Shown: piece by piece, positions 1 to 7,766 of the stretch
Numbering within the stretch: the stretch's first letter is position 1
How the letters are laid out: every line of letters begins with the position of its first letter
Assembly: GCA_020721025.1 (NCBI GenBank)
Contig: DYNO01000016.1
Location: 11,495-28,842 of the forward strand
Source of the DNA: Thiomargarita sp.
Lineage (GTDB): Bacteria > Pseudomonadota > Gammaproteobacteria > Beggiatoales > Beggiatoaceae
Length of the DNA: 17,348 bases
Direction: 5' to 3'
Notes under the pieces: generated by a model
Seen by the model: only the letters and a program-made list of their open reading frames with translations
The model's database searches: none
What the model was told of the DNA's origin: nothing
Position numbers and translations under genes: made by a program

Positions 1-44
1 TTGATTTTACTTAGGCGCATTCAGGATTGCTAAAACTTGAGTAG

Positions 45-443
45 TTATGAGATAAGGTTATCTGTTTCTATTGGGCGAACTTTGGTATTTAACCATTCAA
101 GCAATTCAGGAAAACGAAATGTATGAGTTTCAAACAGTTTCATGAAATGATTGTAGGTTTCTTCATTATCACAATTTATCCAATAACCATTTAATCGCAA
201 AAAAATATCGGTTGCAAAGAATGCAATGCGCTTATTTCCATCTATGAATACATGATTATTTGCTAAACTTTCCATTAAAACCGCTGCTTGTTCATGTAAT
301 GTTTCATAATAACCAGATTGAGGACGCATGATTGCTGATTCTAATCCGTTACTGTCTCTAATTCCATGAGAGCCACCGAATTCATTGATGAGTTCTCTAT
401 GAATAACAATCACTTGTTCAACAGTTAAGTATTTGAAAATCAT
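45..443 (-). CDS. doc: Doc/Fic-family toxin of a type II toxin-antitoxin pair
   Basis: A 132-residue protein of the death-on-curing branch of the Fic fold, close in length to P1 Doc (126 aa). The family motif HxFxDxNKR is intact as HVFIDGNKR at residues 64-72 (H64, D68, N70, K71, R72). An early GGSHGIRDSNGLESA segment (residues 23-37) is typical of Doc homologues. Known Doc proteins phosphorylate EF-Tu and stop translation; that activity is inferred here from the motif. The gene overlaps the upstream antitoxin gene by four bases (ATGA), so the two are translationally coupled. No recognisable gene lies between its end and the window edge. The family call is firm; activity is untested. Confidence 0.9.
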   Translation of the reverse strand: MIFKYLTVEQVIVIHRELINEFGGSHGIRDSNGLESAIMRPQSGYYETLHEQAAVLMESLANNHVFIDGNKRIAFFATDIFLRLNGYWINCDNEETYNHFMKLFETHTFRFPELLEWLNTKVRPIETDNLIS

Positions 444-640
444 TGGGCTAACAATTCTCCCAAGCGATGATTTTTCTGCAAACTGGCTTGAAAATGTGAC
501 ATAACCTCTCTATTTGCGAGCTGAGATTGTTGTGGCAATTGAGTTTTTAGGAATTCAATAAGATCAAACACCTTTTGTTGATCTTGTTCCGGTAAAGTTA
601 AAATTTCGGTTGCAATTTCTTGGGCGGATAAATTCATCAT
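440..640 (-). CDS. Antitoxin partner of the Doc toxin, non-Phd type
   Basis: A small acidic protein of 66 residues that starts at one of two adjacent ATG codons. The reading frame is open further upstream, but GGGAG at 646-650 (minus strand) sits five bases before the ATG at 640, so that start is preferred. The sequence contains the helix LPEQDQQKVFDLIEFLKTQ, which resembles DUF2281/VapB-like small antitoxins rather than the Phd fold that usually accompanies Doc. A C-terminal tail ending RLGELLAQ could wrap the toxin. It precedes and overlaps the toxin gene, the usual antitoxin-first order. The role is inferred from position and size; no DNA-binding motif is obvious. pdxA ends 83 bases upstream on the same strand. 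Confidence 0.75.
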   Translation of the reverse strand: MMNLSAQEIATEILTLPEQDQQKVFDLIEFLKTQLPQQSQLANREVMSHFQASLQKNHRLGELLAQ

Positions 641-723
641 ATTTTCTCCCGGTGTCGTGGTAGAAACGAAATGGCTACTCAAGTGGATTTTAACAAATTT
701 TCATATCAATGTTTTTACTGCAA

Positions 724-1728
724 TCAATTGTCTGAATTTTTCATTTTACTCCGAATCATGTCCATCGCCACTTGAATGGCATAAGACAAACTATCTGCCC
801 GCGCACGACCCGTTCCCGCCAATTCCAATGCCGTGCCATGATCAACAGAAGTACGAATGAGCGGCAATCCCAGCGTAATATTCACTGCTTGACCAAAGCC
901 TTGAGACTTCAGCACGGGTAACCCCTGATCATGATACATGGTCAATACGGCATCTACTCCCGCCAATGAATGGGGGGTAAAAGCGGTATCCGCGGGCAGG
1001 GGCCCAGTCAGATGAAAATTTTCCGCACGTAATTGATTTAAAACGGGAATAATGATCAATTTTTCTTCAAGTCCCAAATGTCCATCTTCCCCCGCATGTG
1101 GATTTAAGCCACACACTGAAATATGAGGATGAGCAATGCCAAATTTTATTTGTAAATCATGATGTAAAATACGAAGGACGGAAGCCAGTTTTTCCTGCGT
1201 AATAGTCGCGCTGACGTGTTGTAATGGCAAATGGGTGGTGACCAAGGCGACTCGCAATCCGGGGGTCGCCAACATCATAACTACTTGTGGCGTATTCGTT
1301 TGTTGTGCAAAAAATTCGGTGTGTCCGCTGAATGAAAATCCCGCCTCGTTAATGATCGCTTTATGCACGGGCGCAGTCACCAACGCATCAAATTCCCCAG
1401 AAAGACAGCGTTGACAGGCTTGTTGCAATTGTTGCAGTACATAGTGGGCATTGGCAACATCCAACTGTCCCGCGATCACCGAGTTCGCTACGGTGACAGG
1501 CACCACTTTCAATTGCTGCAAACGATGCACACTGGGCGCGTGAGTTTCTTTCACAATTAATTCAACACTGATACCCAATTGTTGCGCGCGCTGTTGTAAT
1601 ATGGACGGATCAGCCCACACCACAATATCTGCGTCTATCGACAGGTTGGCAAGTTGTAAGGTAATGTCCAGCCCGATTCCCGCCGGTTCCCCGGTTGTCA
1701 GGGCAATGCGTGGTAAATGTGTTGTCAT
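724..1728 (-). CDS. pdxA: 4-hydroxythreonine-4-phosphate dehydrogenase
   Basis: A 334-residue PdxA, the NAD-dependent enzyme that oxidises 4-phosphohydroxy-L-threonine in the DXP-dependent pathway to pyridoxal 5'-phosphate. It is cytosolic and normally a homodimer. Visible family marks are TTGEPAGIG near the N-terminus (residues 11-19), SGHTEFFA (134-141), LNPHAGE (208-214), MYHDQGLPVLK (264-274) and the C-terminal SVDHGTALELAGTGRA. The three metal-ligand histidines fall at H166, H211 and H266, the same numbers as in the E. coli enzyme. The length is normal and the start conserved. Usual neighbours such as ksgA or surA are absent; instead the gene lies upstream of the toxin-antitoxin pair and is divergent from an unknown membrane-protein gene 25 bases away. 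Confidence 0.96.
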   Translation of the reverse strand: MTTHLPRIALTTGEPAGIGLDITLQLANLSIDADIVVWADPSILQQRAQQLGISVELIVKETHAPSVHRLQQLKVVPVTVANSVIAGQLDVANAHYVLQQLQQACQRCLSGEFDALVTAPVHKAIINEAGFSFSGHTEFFAQQTNTPQVVMMLATPGLRVALVTTHLPLQHVSATITQEKLASVLRILHHDLQIKFGIAHPHISVCGLNPHAGEDGHLGLEEKLIIIPVLNQLRAENFHLTGPLPADTAFTPHSLAGVDAVLTMYHDQGLPVLKSQGFGQAVNITLGLPLIRTSVDHGTALELAGTGRARADSLSYAIQVAMDMIRSKMKNSDN

Positions 1729-1753
1729 AGAATACCGAATTTATTGTTTTCTG

Positions 1754-2734
1754 ATGCCCGACTGCTTATTATGCGGAAAAGTAACAGAATTTGACACGAT
1801 TGATATTTTTTGTTTCCCGACCGAAAAAATTACTGTGAACAATTTTAAAACCGTTTTTGAAACCCATCTCAATAGCAGCACGAATACCGAAACACTCGTG
1901 CAACTGATTGAACAAACACTGTATCGTCATCCGGGATACTGCACAGAAATGCGTAGTTACTTGGGCTCATTGCAACAAGCCAATACTTTATCGTTGGATG
2001 TTTATGCGACATTGATTGCGGAAATTGAGCAGTTTGAAGAAAAACACTTGTCAATCACGTTTGAACAGTGGCGCACACACCCGGCAGAACCAACAGTTTT
2101 TCATAAACATCCCTTGTCGATGATGTCCCATCTGCCAGCACCGCCGTCATCGCGATTAAAAATCATGGTCGGGATAAGTTCATTGGCAATGGTAACGATT
2201 ATCGTGTGGTATTATTGGCAACCGATTGAAAATTCACCGCCTGCCTCCCAATTGCTGCCTGAGTCATTGCCTGTCACTGCGCCGATGAGCCCGAACAATC
2301 CACCCGCCCCAGCGACATTACTTATCCAAAGTGTGACTACTCCCCCCCCGCCAGAAGTCCCCGTGGTCAATACCGGCGATGTCGAACCTCCCTTGCCAGA
2401 TGCAAACGTTTCTCAATCATTACAAACGCAACAGATTGAACAATGGCTAAAAACTTGTAATAAACAACTTAAAGCACGAAACTTAACAACCGCTAAGGGA
2501 GACGGAGAAACGGCAGTTGCTTGTTATCGCAAGGTGCTTGCCGCGGATGAAAATAATGTTGCTGCAAAAGAAGGAATAGCGATGATAGAAGATTTTTATG
2601 GCGATTGGGCGAAAAACGCACTGAAGAAAAAACAACTGCAAAAAGCCAGAACCTACGTGCGCACCCTTGCGGAAATCAACCCCAACTCGCCACGATTGAA
2701 AGAGTTACAGCAACAACTGGCAACGATGAAATAA
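1754..2734 (+). CDS. Unrecognised single-span membrane protein with TPR-like C-terminus
   Basis: I do not recognise this 326-residue protein. In order it shows a soluble N-terminal helical region (about residues 28-99), one hydrophobic span (about 137-155, IMVGISSLAMVTIIVWYYW), a proline-rich linker (about 159-214), and a helical C-terminus (about 229-326). The C-terminus carries helix pairs such as ETAVACYRKVLAADENN and KKKQLQKARTYVRTLAEINPNSP, which look like degenerate TPR repeats. The span suggests a cytosolic N-domain and periplasmic C-domain, as in envelope scaffolds, but this is inference. The start is uncertain: the frame is open back to 1601, inside pdxA on the other strand; ATG 1754 is the first start clear of pdxA, and GTG 1835 is also possible. 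No strong ribosome-binding site precedes either. Confidence 0.7.
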   Translation: MPDCLLCGKVTEFDTIDIFCFPTEKITVNNFKTVFETHLNSSTNTETLVQLIEQTLYRHPGYCTEMRSYLGSLQQANTLSLDVYATLIAEIEQFEEKHLSITFEQWRTHPAEPTVFHKHPLSMMSHLPAPPSSRLKIMVGISSLAMVTIIVWYYWQPIENSPPASQLLPESLPVTAPMSPNNPPAPATLLIQSVTTPPPPEVPVVNTGDVEPPLPDANVSQSLQTQQIEQWLKTCNKQLKARNLTTAKGDGETAVACYRKVLAADENNVAAKEGIAMIEDFYGDWAKNALKKKQLQKARTYVRTLAEINPNSPRLKELQQQLATMK

Positions 2735-2776
2735 ACACGGGTTTGTCAGTGAAACGACGCGACAACCCCGTGTTTA
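2732..2776. terminator. Hairpin between convergent genes, probable bidirectional terminator
   Basis: Arms 2732-2747 and 2761-2776 pair over 16 bases with a single mismatch around a 13-base loop; the left arm begins with the stop codon of the upstream membrane-protein gene. The arms start TAAACACGGG and end CCCCGTGTTTA, so each strand ends its stem with a short T tract. It sits exactly between two convergent genes, which supports termination on both strands. A long U-run after the stem is lacking. Confidence 0.75.
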
Positions 2777-2781
2777 ATGGT

Positions 2782-3264
2782 TCATTTGTGATGGACGTAA
2801 TTCCACATTTTATCTACCCACGAGCGATTTGACCACGATTTTTTCAACCCGCGCGCCAAGAAAAATGGTGCGTAACGTTTATCTTCCATCTGAATGTGAT
2901 TCGTCAACCAATGACGCAGAAAATTCAACACTTCCATGCTCACCGAGGTCTTACCGCTTTCCACTTTATTTTTCAATTCAAATACTTGCTGAGTGAGTTC
3001 CTGATGATGTTGTTTGTGTTCGTCATAATCGGGATAATCAAAAATACGCATCAAACTCTCTTCGACCGCAAAATGCACCACCGTATATTCCGTCAGTTCA
3101 TGGAGTATTTCGTTCATCACCGAGTTATCCGTGCGGGTAATAATCGCTTGATACAACCGGTTCAGCAATCCCACGAGAATTCTATGCTGTTCGTCAATTT
3201 CTTGAATTCCTACACTTAAATCGTCCGTCCAATCAATCAGATTCTTCATATTTGTTGCATTCAT
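2782..3264 (-). CDS. Bacteriohemerythrin
   Basis: A 160-residue single-domain hemerythrin, a four-helix protein that binds O2 at a non-heme di-iron centre. All seven expected ligands are visible: H27 (IDEQHRIL), H64 and E68 (HFAVEE), H83 and H87 (DEHKQHH), and H123 and D128 (NHIQMED). The N-terminal WTDDLSVGIQEID is typical of the family. A C-terminal tail rich in W, K and R (about residues 138-160) extends past the usual end. The frame is open upstream to 3300, but a GGAGAGAG ribosome-binding site lies just before ATG 3264, which is chosen. Likely roles are O2 storage, delivery or sensing, plausible in a microaerophile; the sequence does not show which. No fused signalling domain is present. 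Confidence 0.95.
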   Translation of the reverse strand: MNATNMKNLIDWTDDLSVGIQEIDEQHRILVGLLNRLYQAIITRTDNSVMNEILHELTEYTVVHFAVEESLMRIFDYPDYDEHKQHHQELTQQVFELKNKVESGKTSVSMEVLNFLRHWLTNHIQMEDKRYAPFFLARGLKKSWSNRSWVDKMWNYVHHK

Positions 3265-3669
3265 TGCTCTCTCCGACGCGTGCCTGCTGATGCGAAGCAA
3301 AACTTATGGGTTAATTTCAAAAAACTCTGTGAATTCGGGTAAATTACATGCATTTGCGATCACATAAAGAACATCAAAAATCTTTAATCTTTTTTAAGGG
3401 AGCATTTTTTAGAAAGGGGTACTTTGATATTCTGGAACTAACCAAACAATGATTGAGCTATTTTTACCACATTCGATGACCATTTACAACCAATTTTTCA
3501 GTACGATAATTTCACCATTCGACAATCCCGCAAAATCGCTCAAAAACATATGATATTACTGAAACTCAGTAAAATGGATACAGAACTAAGAAAGTATTGA
3601 TAAATACGGCGTATCGTATTAGAATCCTCGCCATGACTGAAACGTGACGCAACTCAAAGCAGTTGAGTG
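3265..3669. other. Intergenic stretch without a gene
   Basis: This AT-rich stretch should carry the hemerythrin promoter on the minus strand, but I could not identify a convincing one. All frames are broken by stops. A short in-frame fragment near 3500-3600 (YDNFTIRQSRK and onward, ending in two stops) could be more mobile-element debris but matches nothing I know. A small inverted repeat (CAACT/AGTTG) at about 3650-3667 lies just before the TnpB remnant. Confidence 0.5.
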
Positions 3670-3942
3670 ATGTTATTGGCACAAAAAATTGAACTCCAAC
3701 CCAACGAAGCACAACATCTGAACAAAATCTGAGGTATTATAAGACATTGTTACAATCAACTCCTTGAATATTTTAGCGAAAAAGAAAATCCATTCTCACT
3801 CAAAGCGGCATACAATCGTTATAAAAATACGATTCGTGAACAATTTGAATGGTATCAAGAGATTTCGTTTCATATTTCTACGATTGAGTTTAGCATGATT
3901 GGATTAAAAAACTGTCGTGGTTCATCATTCTGCCATCAATGA
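3670..3942 (+). pseudogene. Decayed N-terminus of an IS200/IS605-type TnpB
   Basis: Translation from ATG 3670 gives MLLAQKIELQPNEAQHLNKI, a TGA stop at codon 21 (3730-3732), then in the same frame GIIRHCYNQLLEYFSEKE and a further 50 or so residues to TGA 3940. The start MLLAQKIxLxP and the later G-x-x-R-x-x-YN segment are characteristic of TnpB N-termini. TnpB is the RNA-guided nuclease accompanying IS200/IS605 elements. Only about 90 codons remain; the RuvC and zinc-finger parts are missing and no TnpA is nearby, so this is a dead remnant. A second fragment of the same family lies at 11492-11599. Confidence 0.7.
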
Positions 3943-4047
3943 CCTTTTAACCTTATCTCAGTAATCAGTGATAATAAACCAGTTATTTTGAGTTAACTAA
4001 ACTCCCCTGTTGTTCCTCTACCCATGCCATTTTATCTCTAAAAATCA

Positions 4048-5085
4048 ATGTATTGGTATAAACTATTTATTTTTTATTCGTTATTTTTCATCACTGCCTG
4101 TCAACCCGCCACCTCGCCGCCGCCAAAATCTGCTGAACGTGAGGCGAATTATACTGTCGAAGTGACTGCGGTAAAATCACAAATACTCACTAAAACAGAA
4201 AGTTACACCGGAGATGTCAAGGCGCGGCGCAGTGTCCGAATTTTTACTCAGGAAGCTGGGAAAATCATCACATTGCCGTATTATGAAGGAGATAGCGTAA
4301 AAACTGGCAGTGTGTTGTTGCAATTAGACGATGCCCTGTTAAAAGCCCAATTGAATAAAATGCAAGCCACCTATCATCAAGTGCAAGTCAATAGCAAACG
4401 CGTGCATCTCTTGACTGCCAAAAAAATGATTGCCGAAGAAGAAGCATTACGTGCTGAAACTGAAGAAGAAATCGCAAAAGCAGATGTCGAATTGCTCACC
4501 ACTCGACTGAGTTACACCCAAATTACTGTCCCTTTTCATGGCATCGTCACGGCGCGACTGGTAGAATTAGGGGATATTGTCACTGCCAATGCCCATATTT
4601 ACACTGTGATCGATCCTAACTCTTTGTTTATCGAAGTTTCTTTGCCAGAATATGCCGCAACGCAACTCAAATTGCAAGATAAAGCCACAATTCGTATTGA
4701 TGCACTGGGCACGTCCACATGGCAGGGAAAAATTTCTCGCTTACACCCCACGATTGATCTGAATACTCGCCTAAGCAAGGTGGAGATCACACTTAATTCG
4801 CCGCCTAACGGCTTGAAAATAGGACAATTTGCCCGAATTACCCTTGATACATTGTTACAGCCCAAATTGGCAATTCCCTATGCTGGATTACGGCGAGATC
4901 GGGAAGGTGAATTTGTATTTCTCATCACCCCAGATAAACGTACCAAACGCCAAGCAGTGCGCAGTGGACTTCGTTTAGCCGACTTGGTGGAAATTACCGA
5001 TGGATTAACCGAAGGGCAACTGATTGTAACACGCGGATTTTTAGGATTACAGCCGGATAAAATTGTTCAAATCGCTCATCCGTAA
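4048..5085 (+). CDS. Membrane-fusion (periplasmic adaptor) lipoprotein, RND efflux type
   Basis: A 345-residue HlyD/AcrA-family adaptor, which bridges an inner-membrane pump to an outer-membrane channel. The N-terminus is a lipoprotein signal with lipobox ITAC, cysteine at residue 18. After it come the first half of a biotinyl/lipoyl-like domain (GKIITLPYYEGDSVKTG, about 71-87), a short coiled coil (about 96-155), the second half (ITVPFHGIVTARLVELGD, about 159-176), then beta-barrel and membrane-proximal parts ending with DGLTEGQLIVTRGF. No permease or TolC gene is adjacent: phaC is next, about 0.8 kb downstream. The substrate cannot be told from the sequence. The ribosome-binding site is weak, so the start is supported mainly by the signal peptide. 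Confidence 0.88.
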   Translation: MYWYKLFIFYSLFFITACQPATSPPPKSAEREANYTVEVTAVKSQILTKTESYTGDVKARRSVRIFTQEAGKIITLPYYEGDSVKTGSVLLQLDDALLKAQLNKMQATYHQVQVNSKRVHLLTAKKMIAEEEALRAETEEEIAKADVELLTTRLSYTQITVPFHGIVTARLVELGDIVTANAHIYTVIDPNSLFIEVSLPEYAATQLKLQDKATIRIDALGTSTWQGKISRLHPTIDLNTRLSKVEITLNSPPNGLKIGQFARITLDTLLQPKLAIPYAGLRRDREGEFVFLITPDKRTKRQAVRSGLRLADLVEITDGLTEGQLIVTRGFLGLQPDKIVQIAHP

Positions 5086-5254
5086 TCTTCTATTTTACAA
5101 CTATTTTTTTCACAATATTGTAAATTAAAAGCGATTCAACTGAATAACGCTTCAAAAGTTACTTAGAACACCCGCGGAACACAGACCAAACGTCAATTCA
5201 CTGCATTTCAACCGTGATTTTAGCAACACTATTTACAAATTTTACAACACATTA

Positions 5255-5643
5255 TGCTGCATTGCACCATGACAACCGCGAAAAATGACCAGATCACGGG
5301 CAGCGCGGGAAACTCAACTGATATAAGTATTCGCTTATATACATAAATTTCAAAATTTTTAGCAATTCATGTTACAATTTAGCCCACAATCGCACTGAAC
5401 GCATGTTCTTACTTTGTTGTCAAGCAATTGAGTCAAATTTGTTTGTGATAATCATTGCAGATAGACTTTACAATTACTTGATTTATTGCAAATAATTTAC
5501 TTGTTTTTGTGTCATCACGGTGTTTTCTCGTGTCACGATGTTAAAATCACGAAAAAGAGCTTTTTTTGTATTAAACTGTTGATTTTAATCATTCCATTGC
5601 AACTTATTTTGCCCAAATGGGACGCGAAAAAAGCAATGCAGCA
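5255..5643. promoter_or_regulatory. Paired TGCTGCATTGC motifs, possible PHA-regulator sites
   Basis: The 11-mer occurs at 5255-5265 on the plus strand and at 5633-5643 on the minus strand, both upstream of phaC. Its CTGC-N3-GC core resembles the TGC-rich sites (CTGC-N3/4-GCAG) described for PhaR-type repressors of PHA genes. The match is partial and no phaR or phasin gene is in the window, so this is only a candidate. Confidence 0.25.
5321..5340. repeat. Short perfect inverted repeat upstream of phaC
   Basis: ATATAAG (5321-5327) and CTTATAT (5334-5340) pair perfectly around the 6-base loop TATTCG. There is no following T-run, so a terminator is unlikely; an operator half-site pair is possible. 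AT-rich inverted repeats of this size also arise by chance. Confidence 0.35.
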
Positions 5644-5862
5644 AATTCTCAACACGCTGTAAATTGGATGGTTGTAGCCAACGATTACCATCTATTTTTT
5701 AAAAGTTATGCAGTCGAATCGTTATTCAATTGATGTGATACAAATGTCGAAAAATCGAACAGAAATTAACTCATTGAATAAATTAAAAATTAGATTTAAA
5801 CTGCACAACTCTATCACTTTACTGATTATCTTACATAAATTTAACTCTCGCAAGGGGTGAAT

Positions 5863-7611
5863 ATGGGAAATACTTCTCAAGACTTTAAATCTCCTCAAGA
5901 AATTCTTGAAGCGTTTAGCAAAAAAACCAACGAACTGATGAATGGTTTTGCGGCAGACCAATGGTCTGAAATGATGAAGGAATTTACGCACGCGTGGAAT
6001 AGCCTGTCCGCCGAAGCAATGAACAATCCCAGTAAGTGGATGGAAATCTGGGGCAAGTATCAGCAAGAAAATATGAATCTGTGGCTGAAACTGATTGATA
6101 TTCAAGACAATAAGCCACTGATCAAGCCAGCACCGGGTGACCGTCGTTTCAATGCGAAGGAATGGCAGGAAAATCCCATTTTCAGCTACACCAAGCAATC
6201 CTATTTATTGGCTTCCGAAGTGTTGATGCAGACGGTGGAACGCATTGATTTAGATGAAAAACATCAGAAGCGGTTGAAGTTTTACACCCGTTATTTTATT
6301 GATGCAATGTCTCCGGCAAATTTTGTGCACACCAATCCCGAAGCGATGCGTTTAGCCATTGAAACAAAAGGACAAAGTTTGATCGATGGCTTGAAAAATT
6401 TGTTGGTGGACATGGAAAAAGGTCGCATCAGCATGACCGATGAGTCTGCGTTTGTATTGGGGAAAAATTTGGCGATTACCCCCGGCGCAGTGGTGTATCA
6501 AAACCATCTGTTTCAACTGATTCAATACAAGCCCACGACGGAAAATGTGTTGGATCGTCCGTTGGTGATTGTTCCCCCTTCCATCAACAAGTTCTATATC
6601 CTTGATTTGCAACCTGAAAATTCCTTTGTGAAATATGCAGTGGATCAGGGCAACACGGTATTTTTAATTTCTTGGGTCAATCCTGACGAATCGCTCAAAG
6701 ATGTGATGTGGGACGATTATATCACAGACGGTGTTCTCAAAGCCTTTGATGTAGTTAAAGAAATCACCGGGGCGAAAAAAATTAATACTGTGTCATGGTG
6801 TGTGGGCGGTACGATTTTGGCGACGGCATTGGCAGTGATGCACGCCAAGAAAACGCAGGGTTTGATTGCTTCGGCGACATTTTTTACTACAATGTTGGAT
6901 TTTGCCGAACCTGGCGATTTGGGCGTGTTCATCGACGAATCTGGAATTTCGCAACGAGAATCGCAATTAAAGTACACCAGTGTGTTATCCGGCAAGGACT
7001 TAGCGTTAGCATTTTCTATGTTACGCGCCAATGACTTGATTTGGTCGTATGTGGTGAGTAATTATTTGAAAGGGCAAACGCCCCCGCCATTTGACATTTT
7101 GTATTGGAATAGCGATTCGACCAACATGCCGGCGAAAATGTATAGTTTTTACATTCGCAACATGTACTTAGAAAACAAGTTGTCGCAACCGAATGCGTTG
7201 ACGATGTGCGATGTGCCGATTAATTTGAGTGCCATCAAAACCCCCAGTTATTTTCTTTCGACCATTGATGATCATATCGCGCCGTGGAAATCAACATTTG
7301 TCGGGACGGAATTATTCTCAGGACACGTCGAATTTGTGTTAGGTGCGAGTGGGCATATTGCGGGCGTGATCAATCCAGCGAGTAAAAACAAGCGTAACTA
7401 TTGGATTGAAGGCGAGTTGGGCAAGGGGTCTGATCACTGGTATAACACCGCAAAATCTCAGCCCGGCAGTTGGTGGACGCATTGGACGGCGTGGTTGAAA
7501 AAACGGGGTGGGGCGGAAATTCCTGCGCTGCAACAATTGGGTAACGAGCATTATCCCGTGTTGGAAGATGCGCCAGGCAGTTATGTGAAACGTCGAATTG
7601 ATAATAATTAG
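5863..7611 (+). CDS. phaC: Class I polyhydroxyalkanoate synthase
   Basis: A 582-residue PHA synthase, which polymerises (R)-3-hydroxyacyl-CoA into storage polyester on granules; the length matches class I enzymes (R. eutropha 589 aa). The alpha/beta-hydrolase triad is visible as C313 in the box SWCVGGT, D470 in TIDDHIAPW and H498 in GASGHIAGVINP. The box begins with Ser instead of the more usual Gly. W and D residues around NPDESLKDVMWDDY are family-typical. A GTG at 5857 extends the frame by two codons, but AAGGGG at 5852-5857 is spaced correctly for ATG 5863, which is chosen. No phaA, phaB or phasin gene is adjacent. A 71-bp internal part (7155-7225) recurs at 9452-9522. Confidence 0.96.
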   Translation: MGNTSQDFKSPQEILEAFSKKTNELMNGFAADQWSEMMKEFTHAWNSLSAEAMNNPSKWMEIWGKYQQENMNLWLKLIDIQDNKPLIKPAPGDRRFNAKEWQENPIFSYTKQSYLLASEVLMQTVERIDLDEKHQKRLKFYTRYFIDAMSPANFVHTNPEAMRLAIETKGQSLIDGLKNLLVDMEKGRISMTDESAFVLGKNLAITPGAVVYQNHLFQLIQYKPTTENVLDRPLVIVPPSINKFYILDLQPENSFVKYAVDQGNTVFLISWVNPDESLKDVMWDDYITDGVLKAFDVVKEITGAKKINTVSWCVGGTILATALAVMHAKKTQGLIASATFFTTMLDFAEPGDLGVFIDESGISQRESQLKYTSVLSGKDLALAFSMLRANDLIWSYVVSNYLKGQTPPPFDILYWNSDSTNMPAKMYSFYIRNMYLENKLSQPNALTMCDVPINLSAIKTPSYFLSTIDDHIAPWKSTFVGTELFSGHVEFVLGASGHIAGVINPASKNKRNYWIEGELGKGSDHWYNTAKSQPGSWWTHWTAWLKKRGGAEIPALQQLGNEHYPVLEDAPGSYVKRRIDNN

Positions 7612-7634
7612 GCGAGATTTTTCATCTGCGCTTC

Positions 7635-7718
7635 GTCTGAACCATCATTTACATGATGACGATAATTTTCTATCTCACTGAAATGATGATAGTTAAGCTA
7701 ATCAACGATGGTTCAGAC
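7635..7718. repeat. Palindromic repeat element downstream of phaC
   Basis: Perfect 12-bp arms GTCTGAACCATC (7635-7646) and GATGGTTCAGAC (7707-7718) enclose 60 bases. A nested pair CATCATTT (7643-7650) and AAATGATG (7681-7688) suggests a collapsed longer palindrome. The ends share GTCTGAAYCA with the element at 17129-17254, so both may belong to one dispersed non-coding family. It could also terminate phaC transcription. The open frame of the following ATPase runs back into it, which argues for a later ATPase start. Confidence 0.7.
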
Positions 7719-7766
7719 CAAATATTTAAATTAAAAATCCTTTACCGAGTTTGGAAGGCGAGAACG

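Larger units (their letters stand above)
5086..5862. other. Long gene-free leader upstream of phaC
   Basis: No convincing gene is present in about 0.78 kb. It contains a perfect 7-bp inverted repeat (5321-5340) and two copies, in opposite orientation, of the 11-mer TGCTGCATTGC (5255-5265 plus strand, 5633-5643 minus strand). An extended -10-like TGTTAAAAT lies at 5539-5547 without a good -35. The phaC ribosome-binding site AAGGGG (5852-5857) is at the right end. Confidence 0.5.

Noticed and set aside
657..860. 67-codon plus-strand open frame overlapping the antitoxin leader and the pdxA 3' end
   Set aside because: It is antisense to pdxA for most of its length, has no ribosome-binding site and no recognisable pattern.
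1791..1796. TTGACA resembling a -35 box near the start of the membrane-protein gene
   Set aside because: No -10 box occurs at 16-18 bases downstream, and it lies inside the preferred coding region.
3330..3380. FNR/CRP-like half-site (TTATGTGATCG on the minus strand) upstream of the hemerythrin gene
   Set aside because: Only one half matches; the second half of the palindrome is absent.
5515..5551. Three TCACG motifs before phaC
   Set aside because: Spacing is irregular (18 and 14 bases) and a 5-mer is too short to be meaningful.
5617..5733. 38-codon open frame upstream of phaC (MGREKSNAANSQ...)
   Set aside because: There is no ribosome-binding site, no family resemblance, and it is short enough to occur by chance.
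5722..6198. 158-codon minus-strand frame across the phaC start
   Set aside because: It is antisense to a well-supported coding region and has low-complexity composition unlike a real protein.
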